Shown piece by piece: positions 24,687 through 32,495 of a stretch of 64,000 nucleotides of DNA. Source of the stretch: [Clostridium] celerecrescens 18A. GTDB taxonomy: Bacteria; Bacillota; Clostridia; Lachnospirales; Lachnospiraceae. The notes beneath the pieces are model-generated. The model was not told where the DNA came from. It did no database searches and saw nothing but the letters and a program-made list of their open reading frames with translations. The stretch lies in NCBI RefSeq assembly GCF_002797975.1, contig NZ_PGET01000001.1:558001-622000 (forward strand). Reading direction: 5' to 3'. The position numbers and the translations under genes are program-made. The number at the start of each line of letters is the position of its first letter. Within the stretch, counting starts at the first letter, position 1.

Positions 24687-25326
24687 GGTAAGCTACCTCC
24701 TTTGCCGGACTTCCAAAAGCCAGCTTATTTGATGAAATATTTTTCAATACAAGACTCCCAGCGCCGATCACGGTGTCATTTCCAATGGTCACGCCTTGTA
24801 TGATGGTGGAATGGGCTCCAATATGGGAATTGGCCCTGACCAGGACATTTCCGCATAAGACGCTTCCGGGTGCAATATGGACAAAGTCATCAATCCTGCA
24901 GCCATGTTCAACGATGGCCCCCGTATTAATAATCGTTCCATTTCCTATGGAAACATTGGAATTGATGAGAACTCCCTTTCCGATAAAGTTTCCTTCCCCG
25001 ATTTTAAGAGTTTCTGAAAGGACGGAGCTTTTATCCAGGATATTGGGTAATTCATAGCCTATTTTCTTGCACCTCTCGTATAGCCTCCGCCTTGGTCCCG
25101 GATTTCCCATGCTTCCTACGGCGATTACCGCATTTCTGATCCCCCTGTTAAAACAGTCGGCTAAATCTTCATCATTACCTATGATCTTTATGCCAAGGAC
25201 CTCTGTCCCCGCTTTTTTGCTGCAGTCCAGAATGCCGGTGATCCTATATTTTTCCAGTCCTCTGATGGTATCGATGATGCTTTCCGCATGACCGCCTCCG
25301 CCGATCAGAATCAGTTCCTCTTTCAT
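24679..25326 (-). CDS. legH: PglD/NeuD-like sugar O/N-acyltransferase
   Basis: 215 residues from the ATG at 25326 (MKEELILIGGGGHAES); the 4 nt overlap with ptmE supports this start. An N-terminal Rossmann-like PglD domain is followed by left-handed beta-helix hexapeptide repeats (GNGTIINTGAIVEHGCRIDD and on). In the legionaminic pathway this position is filled by LegH, which N-acetylates the 4-amino sugar made by LegC. A sialic acid O-acetyltransferase (NeuD) is the alternative. Confidence 0.78.
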   Translation of the reverse strand: MKEELILIGGGGHAESIIDTIRGLEKYRITGILDCSKKAGTEVLGIKIIGNDEDLADCFNRGIRNAVIAVGSMGNPGPRRRLYERCKKIGYELPNILDKSSVLSETLKIGEGNFIGKGVLINSNVSIGNGTIINTGAIVEHGCRIDDFVHIAPGSVLCGNVLVRANSHIGAHSTIIQGVTIGNDTVIGAGSLVLKNISSNKLAFGSPAKEVAYHE

Positions 25327-26369
25327 AATTTCATTCTCTCGGCCATTTTTTTCATTTCGCTGAATTCCCCCATATCCAGCCAGGCGCTGTCCATGACCGG
25401 ATAGGCACCTACCTGCTCCCCGTTTTTTAAACATCTGCGGATCAAGTCTGTCATATCAAAATACTGATTCTGAGGGATGTATTTTAAGATTTCCTCCTCT
25501 AATACATAAAGTCCGGTGCTCACTAACAGCTCATATCTGGGTTTTTCATTTAAGGCATCAACGGATCCGTTTTCTCCTAAGGTAATTACCCCATAGGGAA
25601 TCTCATAGCTCTTCATGGCTGTGACAACCGTGATCTTGTTTTTATGGGTATTGTGATACAAAAGAAGCTTTGTATAATTGACATCTACTAAAATGTCGCA
25701 GTTGCTTACAAGAAAACTCCCCTTGATCTCCTTTTTAACCAGGTTTAAGGATCCGGCTGTTCCTAAGGGATCAGCCTCTTCAATCAGATGGAGATGATAA
25801 TGATGGTCATCATTAAAATAAGCTTTTATAAGCTCTTTCTTATAGTTTATGGTAAGATAGAATTCATAAAACCCATACTCCATCATCTGATTCATAATCC
25901 GTTCTACAATGGGGGTGTCTCCGATTGGGATCAGAGGCTTTGGAATGATCTTTGTATAGGGATATAGCCGGGAACCTCTGCCTCCTGCCATGATGACTAC
26001 CGGTGTCTGGGTTTTCTTCTGACGGCCCGGATTATGATCGTTCAGCTCATTCCAAAACAGGATATCGGTGACCTCATTGTTGTCATTTACCAGAGGCAGC
26101 CCTTCAATTTGTTTTTCTTTCATGATCTCCAGCGCCAGATGGCTTTTCTCTTTTTTTATAACAACAGGGGCAGTATTCATGATCAGGCGTACGGGCATGG
26201 AAATATCCTTATTCTTTAATATCCACCGCCTGATATCCCCGTCTGTGAGAACACCGGCCAGCTTATTATTTTCTTCAACAACAAGGATTTTTCTTGCTGT
26301 CTGGTCCAATTGTCTGATTGCCTCCCGAATAGAAACATCCGGTGCAATAATAAATTTACGAACTTCCAT
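25323..26369 (-). CDS. ptmE: Nucleotidyltransferase with N-terminal CBS pair (PtmE-like)
   Basis: 348 residues. Two CBS domains (about residues 1-115, with LTDGDIRRWIL and GLPLVNDNNEVTDIL) precede a sugar-phosphate nucleotidyltransferase domain starting VVIMAGGRGSRLYPYTKIIPK. PtmE of Campylobacter has this architecture and makes the GDP-GlcNAc used for legionaminic acid, which is the main reason for the assignment. CBS domains may sense nucleotides. It is followed by legH with a 4 nt overlap. Confidence 0.8.
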   Translation of the reverse strand: MEVRKFIIAPDVSIREAIRQLDQTARKILVVEENNKLAGVLTDGDIRRWILKNKDISMPVRLIMNTAPVVIKKEKSHLALEIMKEKQIEGLPLVNDNNEVTDILFWNELNDHNPGRQKKTQTPVVIMAGGRGSRLYPYTKIIPKPLIPIGDTPIVERIMNQMMEYGFYEFYLTINYKKELIKAYFNDDHHYHLHLIEEADPLGTAGSLNLVKKEIKGSFLVSNCDILVDVNYTKLLLYHNTHKNKITVVTAMKSYEIPYGVITLGENGSVDALNEKPRYELLVSTGLYVLEEEILKYIPQNQYFDMTDLIRRCLKNGEQVGAYPVMDSAWLDMGEFSEMKKMAERMKL

Positions 26370-26390
26370 GCCTATCCCTCTTTCAGACTG

Positions 26391-27539
26391 CTAAATGCAG
26401 TTCAATGCTTGAATGATATGATCCATATCCTTTTTTAAAAGACTGGTACTGCAGGGAATATTGATGACCCGGTTCCAGTAAAAGGGAGCCTTTTCTATAT
26501 AATACGCCTGACAGTTCTCATACATCTTCTGGGTATGGGCAAGCTGCCAGATAGGCCTTGTTTCAATATCCTTTTCCTTTAGCTGCTTTATGACTGCATT
26601 CCTGTCCAATCCATCGTTTTTAATGAACAGGGAATAGAACCACCGGTTGTTTCTCGCCTTCTGGTTAAACTTAAGCAGTTCAAAGTTTTCCGTTGATGTT
26701 ATGGCATTGCCGTAGTACTCATAATTGATTTCCTTGATCCGGATAAAATCCTCCAGGCATTCCAGCTGGCCGACTCCAAGGGCGGCCTGTAAGTTGGTCA
26801 TGCGGTAGTTATAGCCCACTTCATTGTGAGTATAATGGAAGGGATCGTCTTTTGCCTGGGCAGCAAGATACTTAGCTCTTTCTAAGTCCCTGCCATCCTT
26901 TGCGGTCAGCAGCCCCCCTCCTCCTGTGGTGATGATCTTATTGCCGTTAAAAGAATAGGCTCCGAAATCGCCTATGGTCCCTGCAAATTGTCCATGGTAC
27001 GTTCCCTGATTGTAGCAGGTTCCTAATGCTTCTGCAGCATCTTCGATCAGTTTGAGTCCATATTGCCCAGTCAATGCTTTCAGCCGTTCCATATCCGCCA
27101 TGTTTCCAAAGATATGGACGACAACAACTGCCGTGATGATCCGGTTTGTACTCTTATTAATCAGCCCGGAAGATGTCATGACGCATTCCTTTTTCAAAAA
27201 ATCCTCAAGCTTGTCACAATCTATATTCAGAGAGTCATCACAATCCATAAAAACTGGAGCAGCACCTATGTATGCAGCTGGATTGACTGAGGCAATAAAG
27301 GTAAGGGTTGGGACGATCACTTCCTGTCCCGGTTTCACACCGGATAAGAGCATGGCTAAATGGATCGCGGCAGTTCCGCTTTGAACGGCCGCCGCGCCGG
27401 GGACATTTAAATAAGAAGCCATGTCCTGCTCAAATCTTGCCACATAGCAGCCTGCTGTCGATATCCAGCCGCTGTCAAGGGCATCTAAAATATATTTTTT
27501 TTCGTTCCCTGCTAGATTGGGAACCGATAAAGGTATCAT
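26391..27539 (-). CDS. legC: DegT/DnrJ/EryC1 aminotransferase (LegC)
   Basis: 382 residues. The family start is MIPLSVPNLAGNEKKYILDAL. VPTLTFIASVN, VHIFGNMADM, EDAAEALG and the PLP lysine in YSFNGNKIITTGGGG are present. It transfers an amino group to C4 of the keto sugar made by LegB. It lies between legB and ptmE on the same strand. Confidence 0.85.
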   Translation of the reverse strand: MIPLSVPNLAGNEKKYILDALDSGWISTAGCYVARFEQDMASYLNVPGAAAVQSGTAAIHLAMLLSGVKPGQEVIVPTLTFIASVNPAAYIGAAPVFMDCDDSLNIDCDKLEDFLKKECVMTSSGLINKSTNRIITAVVVVHIFGNMADMERLKALTGQYGLKLIEDAAEALGTCYNQGTYHGQFAGTIGDFGAYSFNGNKIITTGGGGLLTAKDGRDLERAKYLAAQAKDDPFHYTHNEVGYNYRMTNLQAALGVGQLECLEDFIRIKEINYEYYGNAITSTENFELLKFNQKARNNRWFYSLFIKNDGLDRNAVIKQLKEKDIETRPIWQLAHTQKMYENCQAYYIEKAPFYWNRVINIPCSTSLLKKDMDHIIQALNCI

Positions 27540-27566
27540 ATTCGTTCCTCCGCTCCTGGTCTGATT

Positions 27567-28547
27567 CTAAAGGTTATAGATGCCGGCCTTATATTTATCC
27601 TGATTTTTCTCCATCCAGTCAATGGTTTTCTTAAGACCAAGGGAAAGAGAGTATTCCTGGTTCCATTCTGTAAGTTCTTTTAACTTTTTATTTGATCCAA
27701 GAAGCCTGTTTACCTCGCTTTTTTGAGGACGCATACGTTCTGGCTCGCAGACGATCCTGGCCTGGGGATTGATCTGGCGGATCAGTTCTGCTGCAAGTTC
27801 GCCGATGGAGATTTCCGTTTGGCTTGCAATGTTGATTTCCTCGCCTAGGGTTTTTTCTGATTTTTCTATTTCAATAAAACCGTTTACGGTATCTTTTACA
27901 TAATTAAAATCCCTGGTGGGAGTCAGACTGCCAAGGCGTATCTCTTTGGTCCCAGTCAGCAGCTGGCTGATAATGGATGGTATAACAGCTCTTGCAGACT
28001 GCCTGGGGCCATAGGTATTAAATGGCCTGACAATGGATACCGGAAGGGAAAAGCTTCTATAGAAGGCTTCTGCCAGCCGGTCGGCTCCGATCTTCGTAGC
28101 GGAATAGGGCGATTGTCCCTGAAAGGGATGGGATTCATCAATCGGAACGTATTTGGCGCTGCCATAAACCTCTGAAGTAGAGGTGATGAGTACCTTATCC
28201 GTACCAAGGCTTCTTGCGGCCTGGAGGACATTTAATGTTCCCTTTATATTGGTATCCACGTAGGAATCCGGAGAGTGATAGCTAAAGGGGATGGCAATTA
28301 AAGCGGCCAGATGAAAGACCGATTCGATCCCTGTCATGGCGTTCCTTACGCCGTTTGGATCCCGGATATCTCCGGGGTGTACCTCTATTTCCTTCTTTAT
28401 TTCATCAGGAAGAGAATCCAGCCATCCCCAGGTATTGAAGGAATTATAAAAAGTAAACGCTCTAACATCGTATCCCCGTTCAACAAGTGTTTCCGTTAAA
28501 TGACTGCCTATAAATCCATCTGCTCCAGTAACCAGAACCTTTTTCAT
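27567..28547 (-). CDS. legB: NDP-sugar 4,6-dehydratase (LegB)
   Basis: 326 residues of the extended short-chain dehydrogenase family. The NAD loop GADGFIGSHL, the catalytic STSEVYG region and YSATKIGADRLAEAF are present. It begins the pathway by making a 4-keto-6-deoxy sugar from GDP- (or UDP-) GlcNAc. It follows the 28.56 kb gene by 10 nt, so the glycan genes and the small Cna-B-like genes probably share a transcript. Confidence 0.86.
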   Translation of the reverse strand: MKKVLVTGADGFIGSHLTETLVERGYDVRAFTFYNSFNTWGWLDSLPDEIKKEIEVHPGDIRDPNGVRNAMTGIESVFHLAALIAIPFSYHSPDSYVDTNIKGTLNVLQAARSLGTDKVLITSTSEVYGSAKYVPIDESHPFQGQSPYSATKIGADRLAEAFYRSFSLPVSIVRPFNTYGPRQSARAVIPSIISQLLTGTKEIRLGSLTPTRDFNYVKDTVNGFIEIEKSEKTLGEEINIASQTEISIGELAAELIRQINPQARIVCEPERMRPQKSEVNRLLGSNKKLKELTEWNQEYSLSLGLKKTIDWMEKNQDKYKAGIYNL

Positions 28548-28557
28548 GTTTCCTCCC

Positions 28558-28821
28558 TTACCTGTGATGGTTATCGAAAACCTTTATTTTATAACTGCTC
28601 ATTCTATCTGAAATAGAAAAACAGAATTCTCCCTGATTGTTGGTCAGTCCATGTTCAAGATAGGTCCCTTCATATTCTTGTTCTTGTACTCCTTCGTTAT
28701 ATAGTGGTGCAAGCTTTTCTAAGATAACAATAGCACCTTTGACAGGACAGGAATCTTCATAACGGACCCTTCCTTTTATTAATATACCTTCCATATGATA
28801 TTCATGATTAATCTGTTCCAT
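28558..28821 (-). CDS. Small Cna-B/carboxypeptidase-regulatory-like protein
   Basis: 87 residues with no signal peptide. It looks like one beta-sandwich unit of the carboxypeptidase regulatory / Cna-B type (IKGRVRYEDSCPVKGAIVILEK, then TNNQGEFCFSI). It is one of a set of similar small proteins here (28.8, 29.2 and 31.5 kb). The function is not known. A surface or spore-associated structural role is a guess from the neighbouring glycosylation genes. Its ribosome site GGCGGGG is weak. Confidence 0.6.
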   Translation of the reverse strand: MEQINHEYHMEGILIKGRVRYEDSCPVKGAIVILEKLAPLYNEGVQEQEYEGTYLEHGLTNNQGEFCFSISDRMSSYKIKVFDNHHR

Positions 28822-28834
28822 AATGCAACCCCGC

Positions 28835-29134
28835 CTAAGTGGTTAAAAGTGGTTCGTAAATATCCAGCTGGTAACAAGCGAATTTGTCTTTTTCCACGGC
28901 TATGGCAAACTCTCCGGACTCATTGGTGATCACATAGCCTTTGCTCACCCTCTGGTTATCCCCGGTAATTTTGCTGACCCGGACAACAGCGCCCTCTAAG
29001 GCTTCACGGCGTGAATTATATATAGTGCCTGTTAATAAAACCTTATCTGACTTTTCAATGGTAATGGTTGTCTTTAAAATGTTGCGGTTCTTTAAATTCT
29101 TAGGTGACAAGATGATCTCTGTATAACCACTCAA
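28835..29134 (-). CDS. Small Cna-B/carboxypeptidase-regulatory-like protein
   Basis: About 99 residues from a TTG at 29134 placed 7 nt after AGAAAGGAGG. An ATG at 29155 overlaps the preceding stop but would include the ribosome site, so it is less likely. The core reads LLTGTIYNSRREALEGAVVR then TNESGEFAIAV, the same one-domain beta-sandwich pattern as its neighbours. There is no export signal. Function unknown. Confidence 0.6.
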   Translation of the reverse strand: MSGYTEIILSPKNLKNRNILKTTITIEKSDKVLLTGTIYNSRREALEGAVVRVSKITGDNQRVSKGYVITNESGEFAIAVEKDKFACYQLDIYEPLLTT

Positions 29135-29154
29135 TGGGTTTCCTCCTTTCTGCA

Positions 29155-29457
29155 TCAGAGAAGGGGAGCATAGACCGCTAATTCATACTTCATATAGGTC
29201 TTTGCTTTCATCGAGAATAAATAATACCCATTCTCGTCCGTCAAGGTATAACCCAGCAGGCTTCTGGTATTATCCCTGCAGTCGATCTGGGTGATCCGGA
29301 CCGCAGCTCCTGCACAAGGCTTCTGGCTCTCGTTGTATACGGTTCCATTGATGATCTGGAATTTCTGTTTTTCTAAGTGGATGTCAAAATGATATTCCGG
29401 GTGGGATTGGAGTTTAGCTCCGTTTATTCTTAAAGAGGACTTTTTGAAACAGTTCAT
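29155..29457 (-). CDS. Small Cna-B/carboxypeptidase-regulatory-like protein
   Basis: 100 residues with the pattern IINGTVYNESQKPCAGAAVR and TDENGYYLFSM. The start ATG overlaps the 3' end of the 29.66 kb gene by 44 nt in another frame; GGAGGGAGG lies 13 nt upstream. It is a member of the local paralogue family. Its exact function is unknown. Confidence 0.6.
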   Translation of the reverse strand: MNCFKKSSLRINGAKLQSHPEYHFDIHLEKQKFQIINGTVYNESQKPCAGAAVRITQIDCRDNTRSLLGYTLTDENGYYLFSMKAKTYMKYELAVYAPLL

Positions 29458-29662
29458 ATAACTTGTTATGCCTCCCTCCGCTTTCCGGGGGTTCCGTAAT
29501 GCTGCGGGTATATACGGTCACATTTAATTCCTGTCTATCCTTCGTATCCTCAGCATTAATAATGTTACCCGTCTGTTCCTTCCCATTGATGATCATTTTA
29601 TTTACTTCCACCTCTTTGTATTTTATATCATTGATTTCTTTGTTCCTGCCTTCCGTTTCCAT
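29414..29662 (-). CDS. Small hydrophilic protein of unknown function
   Basis: 82 residues, charged, no recognised domain, ending in KVLFKNKRS. AAAAGGGGATAAGGC precedes the ATG. It lies between the Maf gene and the Cna-B-like genes and overlaps the next one by 44 nt. A chance frame cannot be fully excluded. Confidence 0.45.
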   Translation of the reverse strand: METEGRNKEINDIKYKEVEVNKMIINGKEQTGNIINAEDTKDRQELNVTVYTRSITEPPESGGRHNKLYELFQKVLFKNKRS

Positions 29663-29682
29663 TGCCTTATCCCCTTTTTTTA

Positions 29683-31413
29683 TTAAACTATATGCGGTTC
29701 ATAGAATTCTGTTACCGTTTCCAAAATGGTTTCTTTTACTTCTTCAAGCATTACTTTCATTTTTTCAAAATATATCTTAAAAGCTCTTGCCTGATGCTGC
29801 AGATCAGAGGTTAGTTTTTCATAATCCGCAGCAGACATGTCAAACGTTCTTTCCTTCATTTCATAAACGAATTCGCTGAAATATCCTCCCAAATATCTGG
29901 TGTCAGCAGCATTTTCAAAATCATTTACAATCTTTAGAATATATAAGATACGCTGCAGGTCAATATCCGTTTCTTCCATATCGAGTAGAGATTTTGTCTG
30001 GTTTTCAGAGCATATGATTTCACATAACTCCAGACCCTGGCCTGCCATTATCCGGTATTCTTCAATGAAGCAAAGAAGTGTATCTATGGTCTTCCTGCTG
30101 TCTATCTGGATCTCCTGGTTTGGGATGCAATTCTTTTTTTTCCTTCCGGAAGTTTCTTCCTTAAATACTTCCGACAGCTCCTTATGGGGTGCGCCTTTTA
30201 TATCCGCACCATAGGAACAATTAATAAAACGGATTCGTTTTTGGTCTTTATAAATAGTAATATAATGTTCCAGCCTTCGTCTGTAATGATCCAGGGTGAT
30301 GGTCGTCCCGACCGGATTGCCGTACACATCCTTTACAATGGTTGTGGCCCCATAGGGAATACTCTTATCATAATCAAAGACTGCGCTGTCTGCATGATGT
30401 TTATTATAAGTATAAGCGAGATCCTGGCCCAATAATATGATGGGAGAGCAGCCCATCATGTTTGCAATATCAATACAGGCGTGGGCAACCGAACCTCCGC
30501 AGTAAACGCTCTGATAATGTTCAAAGCCCTTTACTGTTTGAGAGAGCAGGAGGGAAATAAAGATTTTATCTCCCTTATAATTTCCGACTAGATATCGGTT
30601 GCTGTATTCATAGAAAGCAAGGGGAACTTCTAAGTCCAGACAGTTCTTCATCATATCAAAGTTTGCATCAACCGGATCTACGGATACGATCATATCCGGA
30701 AGGATCCCATGTTTCGTTAATGCCTCTGCAGTCCTGCTTCCGGTAATAATAAAGTACTGGTCTAACTGATCCTTATGAACGAGCATATCCCTGATGTTTG
30801 AATCCAGGGAAGGACCTCCGGATACCACAAGTGCAGGAACATTGAGATTGGCAGACCGGTAGTGGTGAATGGGTGTGCTCTGATTTAAAACCTTCATATT
30901 TGCAGTCATATTCTGAATGAAAATTTTCTTGAAACGTTTTGCAAGCTCCACCTGGGAAGCCGCGTTGATGATGGTCCAATCCAGATGTTCAATCAATCGG
31001 TCGTATTGTTCCTTATAAACACTGGAATAGTTGCCGAATGCGTGAAAGTAAATATTATTGATATTTTTAAAATGAATGGTATTGTCAAAAATTTGTTTTA
31101 CCTGATTTTCCTCAAACAGAACAAGGCTTATATTGTCTGCTAATTTGGAATCGAATTTTTTAAAAATCCCAGGGTTTGGTTCAAAAATGATCACTCTGTT
31201 TTTGGAACAAAGTAATTTTTTCAGATCTTCAAGGTATTCTCCCGTATCTATTCCGAATAAAAATATCAGGGAATCAAATTTCAAATCCTCTAAAGTATAT
31301 AATAATTGATTGATTTCTTTTCTGTAATCCAGCTGGTCTGCCAGAAAAGAAAATTTCTTATTTTTCTTTATTCGATATACGTGATATCCATCCATTGTTT
31401 TATATTTTTTCAT
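29683..31413 (-). CDS. Maf/DUF115 motility-accessory-factor-like glycosyltransferase
   Basis: 576 residues. An N-terminal region (FDSLIFLFGIDTGEYLEDL, IIFEPNPGIF) and the central DUF115 core with ALVVSGGPSLD, VSVDPVDANF and LLGQDLAYTY match Maf proteins. In Campylobacter, Clostridium and Geobacillus these attach pseudaminic or legionaminic acid to flagellin Ser/Thr. Here the legionaminic pathway lies immediately downstream on the same strand, but no flagellin is in view; small Cna-B-like proteins flank it instead. The transferred sugar and its acceptor are inferred. Confidence 0.82.
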   Translation of the reverse strand: MKKYKTMDGYHVYRIKKNKKFSFLADQLDYRKEINQLLYTLEDLKFDSLIFLFGIDTGEYLEDLKKLLCSKNRVIIFEPNPGIFKKFDSKLADNISLVLFEENQVKQIFDNTIHFKNINNIYFHAFGNYSSVYKEQYDRLIEHLDWTIINAASQVELAKRFKKIFIQNMTANMKVLNQSTPIHHYRSANLNVPALVVSGGPSLDSNIRDMLVHKDQLDQYFIITGSRTAEALTKHGILPDMIVSVDPVDANFDMMKNCLDLEVPLAFYEYSNRYLVGNYKGDKIFISLLLSQTVKGFEHYQSVYCGGSVAHACIDIANMMGCSPIILLGQDLAYTYNKHHADSAVFDYDKSIPYGATTIVKDVYGNPVGTTITLDHYRRRLEHYITIYKDQKRIRFINCSYGADIKGAPHKELSEVFKEETSGRKKKNCIPNQEIQIDSRKTIDTLLCFIEEYRIMAGQGLELCEIICSENQTKSLLDMEETDIDLQRILYILKIVNDFENAADTRYLGGYFSEFVYEMKERTFDMSAADYEKLTSDLQHQARAFKIYFEKMKVMLEEVKETILETVTEFYEPHIV

Positions 31414-31448
31414 GATAATCTCCGTGTTGACTGGCTTTTTATTCCCGT

Positions 31449-31742
31449 TTAAACGGGCGAATAAGCAATTAATTTGTATTGCTTTTCCCCAATCCTGGGA
31501 AGTGATATTCCATAAGTACCATCTTGAAGTGTAAAGGTTACACCTAAGCTTTTTCCCTCAGAAGGGATATGGGAATCATCTACGAGAAGTATTTCAACCG
31601 CAGCGTTTGGCAGTGGCTTTCCTGTTGGACTGTATACGGTTCCCGTGATTAATATAAACGCGTTATTTGATAAGGTAATGTCTGCTGTCACGACTCCGGA
31701 ACAAATGATCTGACAGCCTGTGAAAATTATTTTTTGCTGCAT
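31449..31742 (-). CDS. Small Cna-B/carboxypeptidase-regulatory-like protein
   Basis: 97 residues from the ATG at 31742, preceded by AAAGGAGGGGGAGA. The core ITGTVYSPTGKPLPNAAVEI and a following LQDGTYGISLP place it with the small beta-sandwich proteins at 28.6-29.5 kb. It precedes the Maf gene by 36 nt. No signal peptide is seen. Possible glycosylation acceptor; function unknown. Confidence 0.62.
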   Translation of the reverse strand: MQQKIIFTGCQIICSGVVTADITLSNNAFILITGTVYSPTGKPLPNAAVEILLVDDSHIPSEGKSLGVTFTLQDGTYGISLPRIGEKQYKLIAYSPV

Positions 31743-31784
31743 TCTCCCCCTCCTTTGTTTATCAATTGATGTTTCTTTAAAGAA

Positions 31785-31896
31785 AGGTGCCTCAAAGGTT
31801 CCTTTCCATCCCATACATGCCAGATATTCTAATATTAGCTTGAACTCGTTCGTATTTGGTGAGCGTGATGTTGGATTTTTAACCTTTGAAGCACCC
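31785..31896 (-). terminator. Long-range inverted repeat between two small genes
   Basis: AGGTGCCTCAAAGGTT (31785-31800) is repeated inverted as AACCTTTGAAGCACC (31881-31896, few mismatches) around an 80 nt loop. On the minus strand it follows the stop at 31906 and ends in CTTTCTTT, so it may be a terminator with a large loop or a processing site. Confidence 0.4.
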
Positions 31897-31905
31897 TTTT
31901 AAATG

Positions 31906-32190
31906 TTAGTGAGCATAGAACTTAAATATCAGCTTTACCCCGGCTCTGCAGGTAATGCCATAGATGGCATTTGCATCGGTAAATGTTTCCCGGCTGGGAG
32001 CAGCAGTGGTAGGTTTTGTACTTTCCCATACCGCTACAGCACCGCTTCTTAGGATTGTATTACTGAATAATGCAGAACCTCTTACTAAAAGTAACCCCCA
32101 GCTTGTTGTAGAAAGATTAGCAGGAACCAGTACTCCTGAAATTGCAGAAGCAGCTGAGATTGTTTTTGCGATTGGTTTATAGTTGGCCAT
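31906..32190 (-). CDS. Small protein of unknown function, probably surface or spore-related
   Basis: 94 residues from the ATG at 32190, with AAAGGGGGCAACC just before it. It is Ala/Ser/Thr-rich in the first half (AKTISAASAISGVLVPANLS) and ends in a beta-rich segment KLIFKFYAH. No family recognised. It is the first gene of the minus-strand cluster and has a palindrome and a CATACTAT -10-like box upstream, which would fit sporulation sigma control. Confidence 0.55.
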   Translation of the reverse strand: MANYKPIAKTISAASAISGVLVPANLSTTSWGLLLVRGSALFSNTILRSGAVAVWESTKPTTAAPSRETFTDANAIYGITCRAGVKLIFKFYAH

Positions 32191-32495
32191 AAGGTTGCCC
32201 CCTTTTAACAAGTTGTAGAAATACGTATTTCTTATATATAGTATGTCCGTAGCAACAGAAAGTGACTGTCTGGGGGGAAGCAGGGGAAACGAGAGATCAG
32301 GACTTTAGAAAGCAAAAAAACAAGAGGGATACAATTTTCCATTATCACATCTAATTCAAGGACTTTTTATTACTAATGAGATAATTTTTCCCAATTATGG
32401 TTTTTATTTCTTCAAAACTATTGTCTTTTATTTAAAATCGGTTATATTACTTTATATGTTATCAATTAATTTTGTAACAATACAAAGGAGGATTT
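32191..32495. promoter_or_regulatory. Divergent promoter region with 16 bp palindrome
   Basis: AGAAATACGTATTTCT (32217-32232) is a perfect palindrome in the 5' UTR of the minus-strand cluster. Upstream of it on the minus strand is CATACTAT (32245-32238), similar to a sigma-E/sigma-K -10 box, without a convincing -35. The rest is AT-rich with no gene and must contain the chemoreceptor promoter, which I cannot place. Confidence 0.35.
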
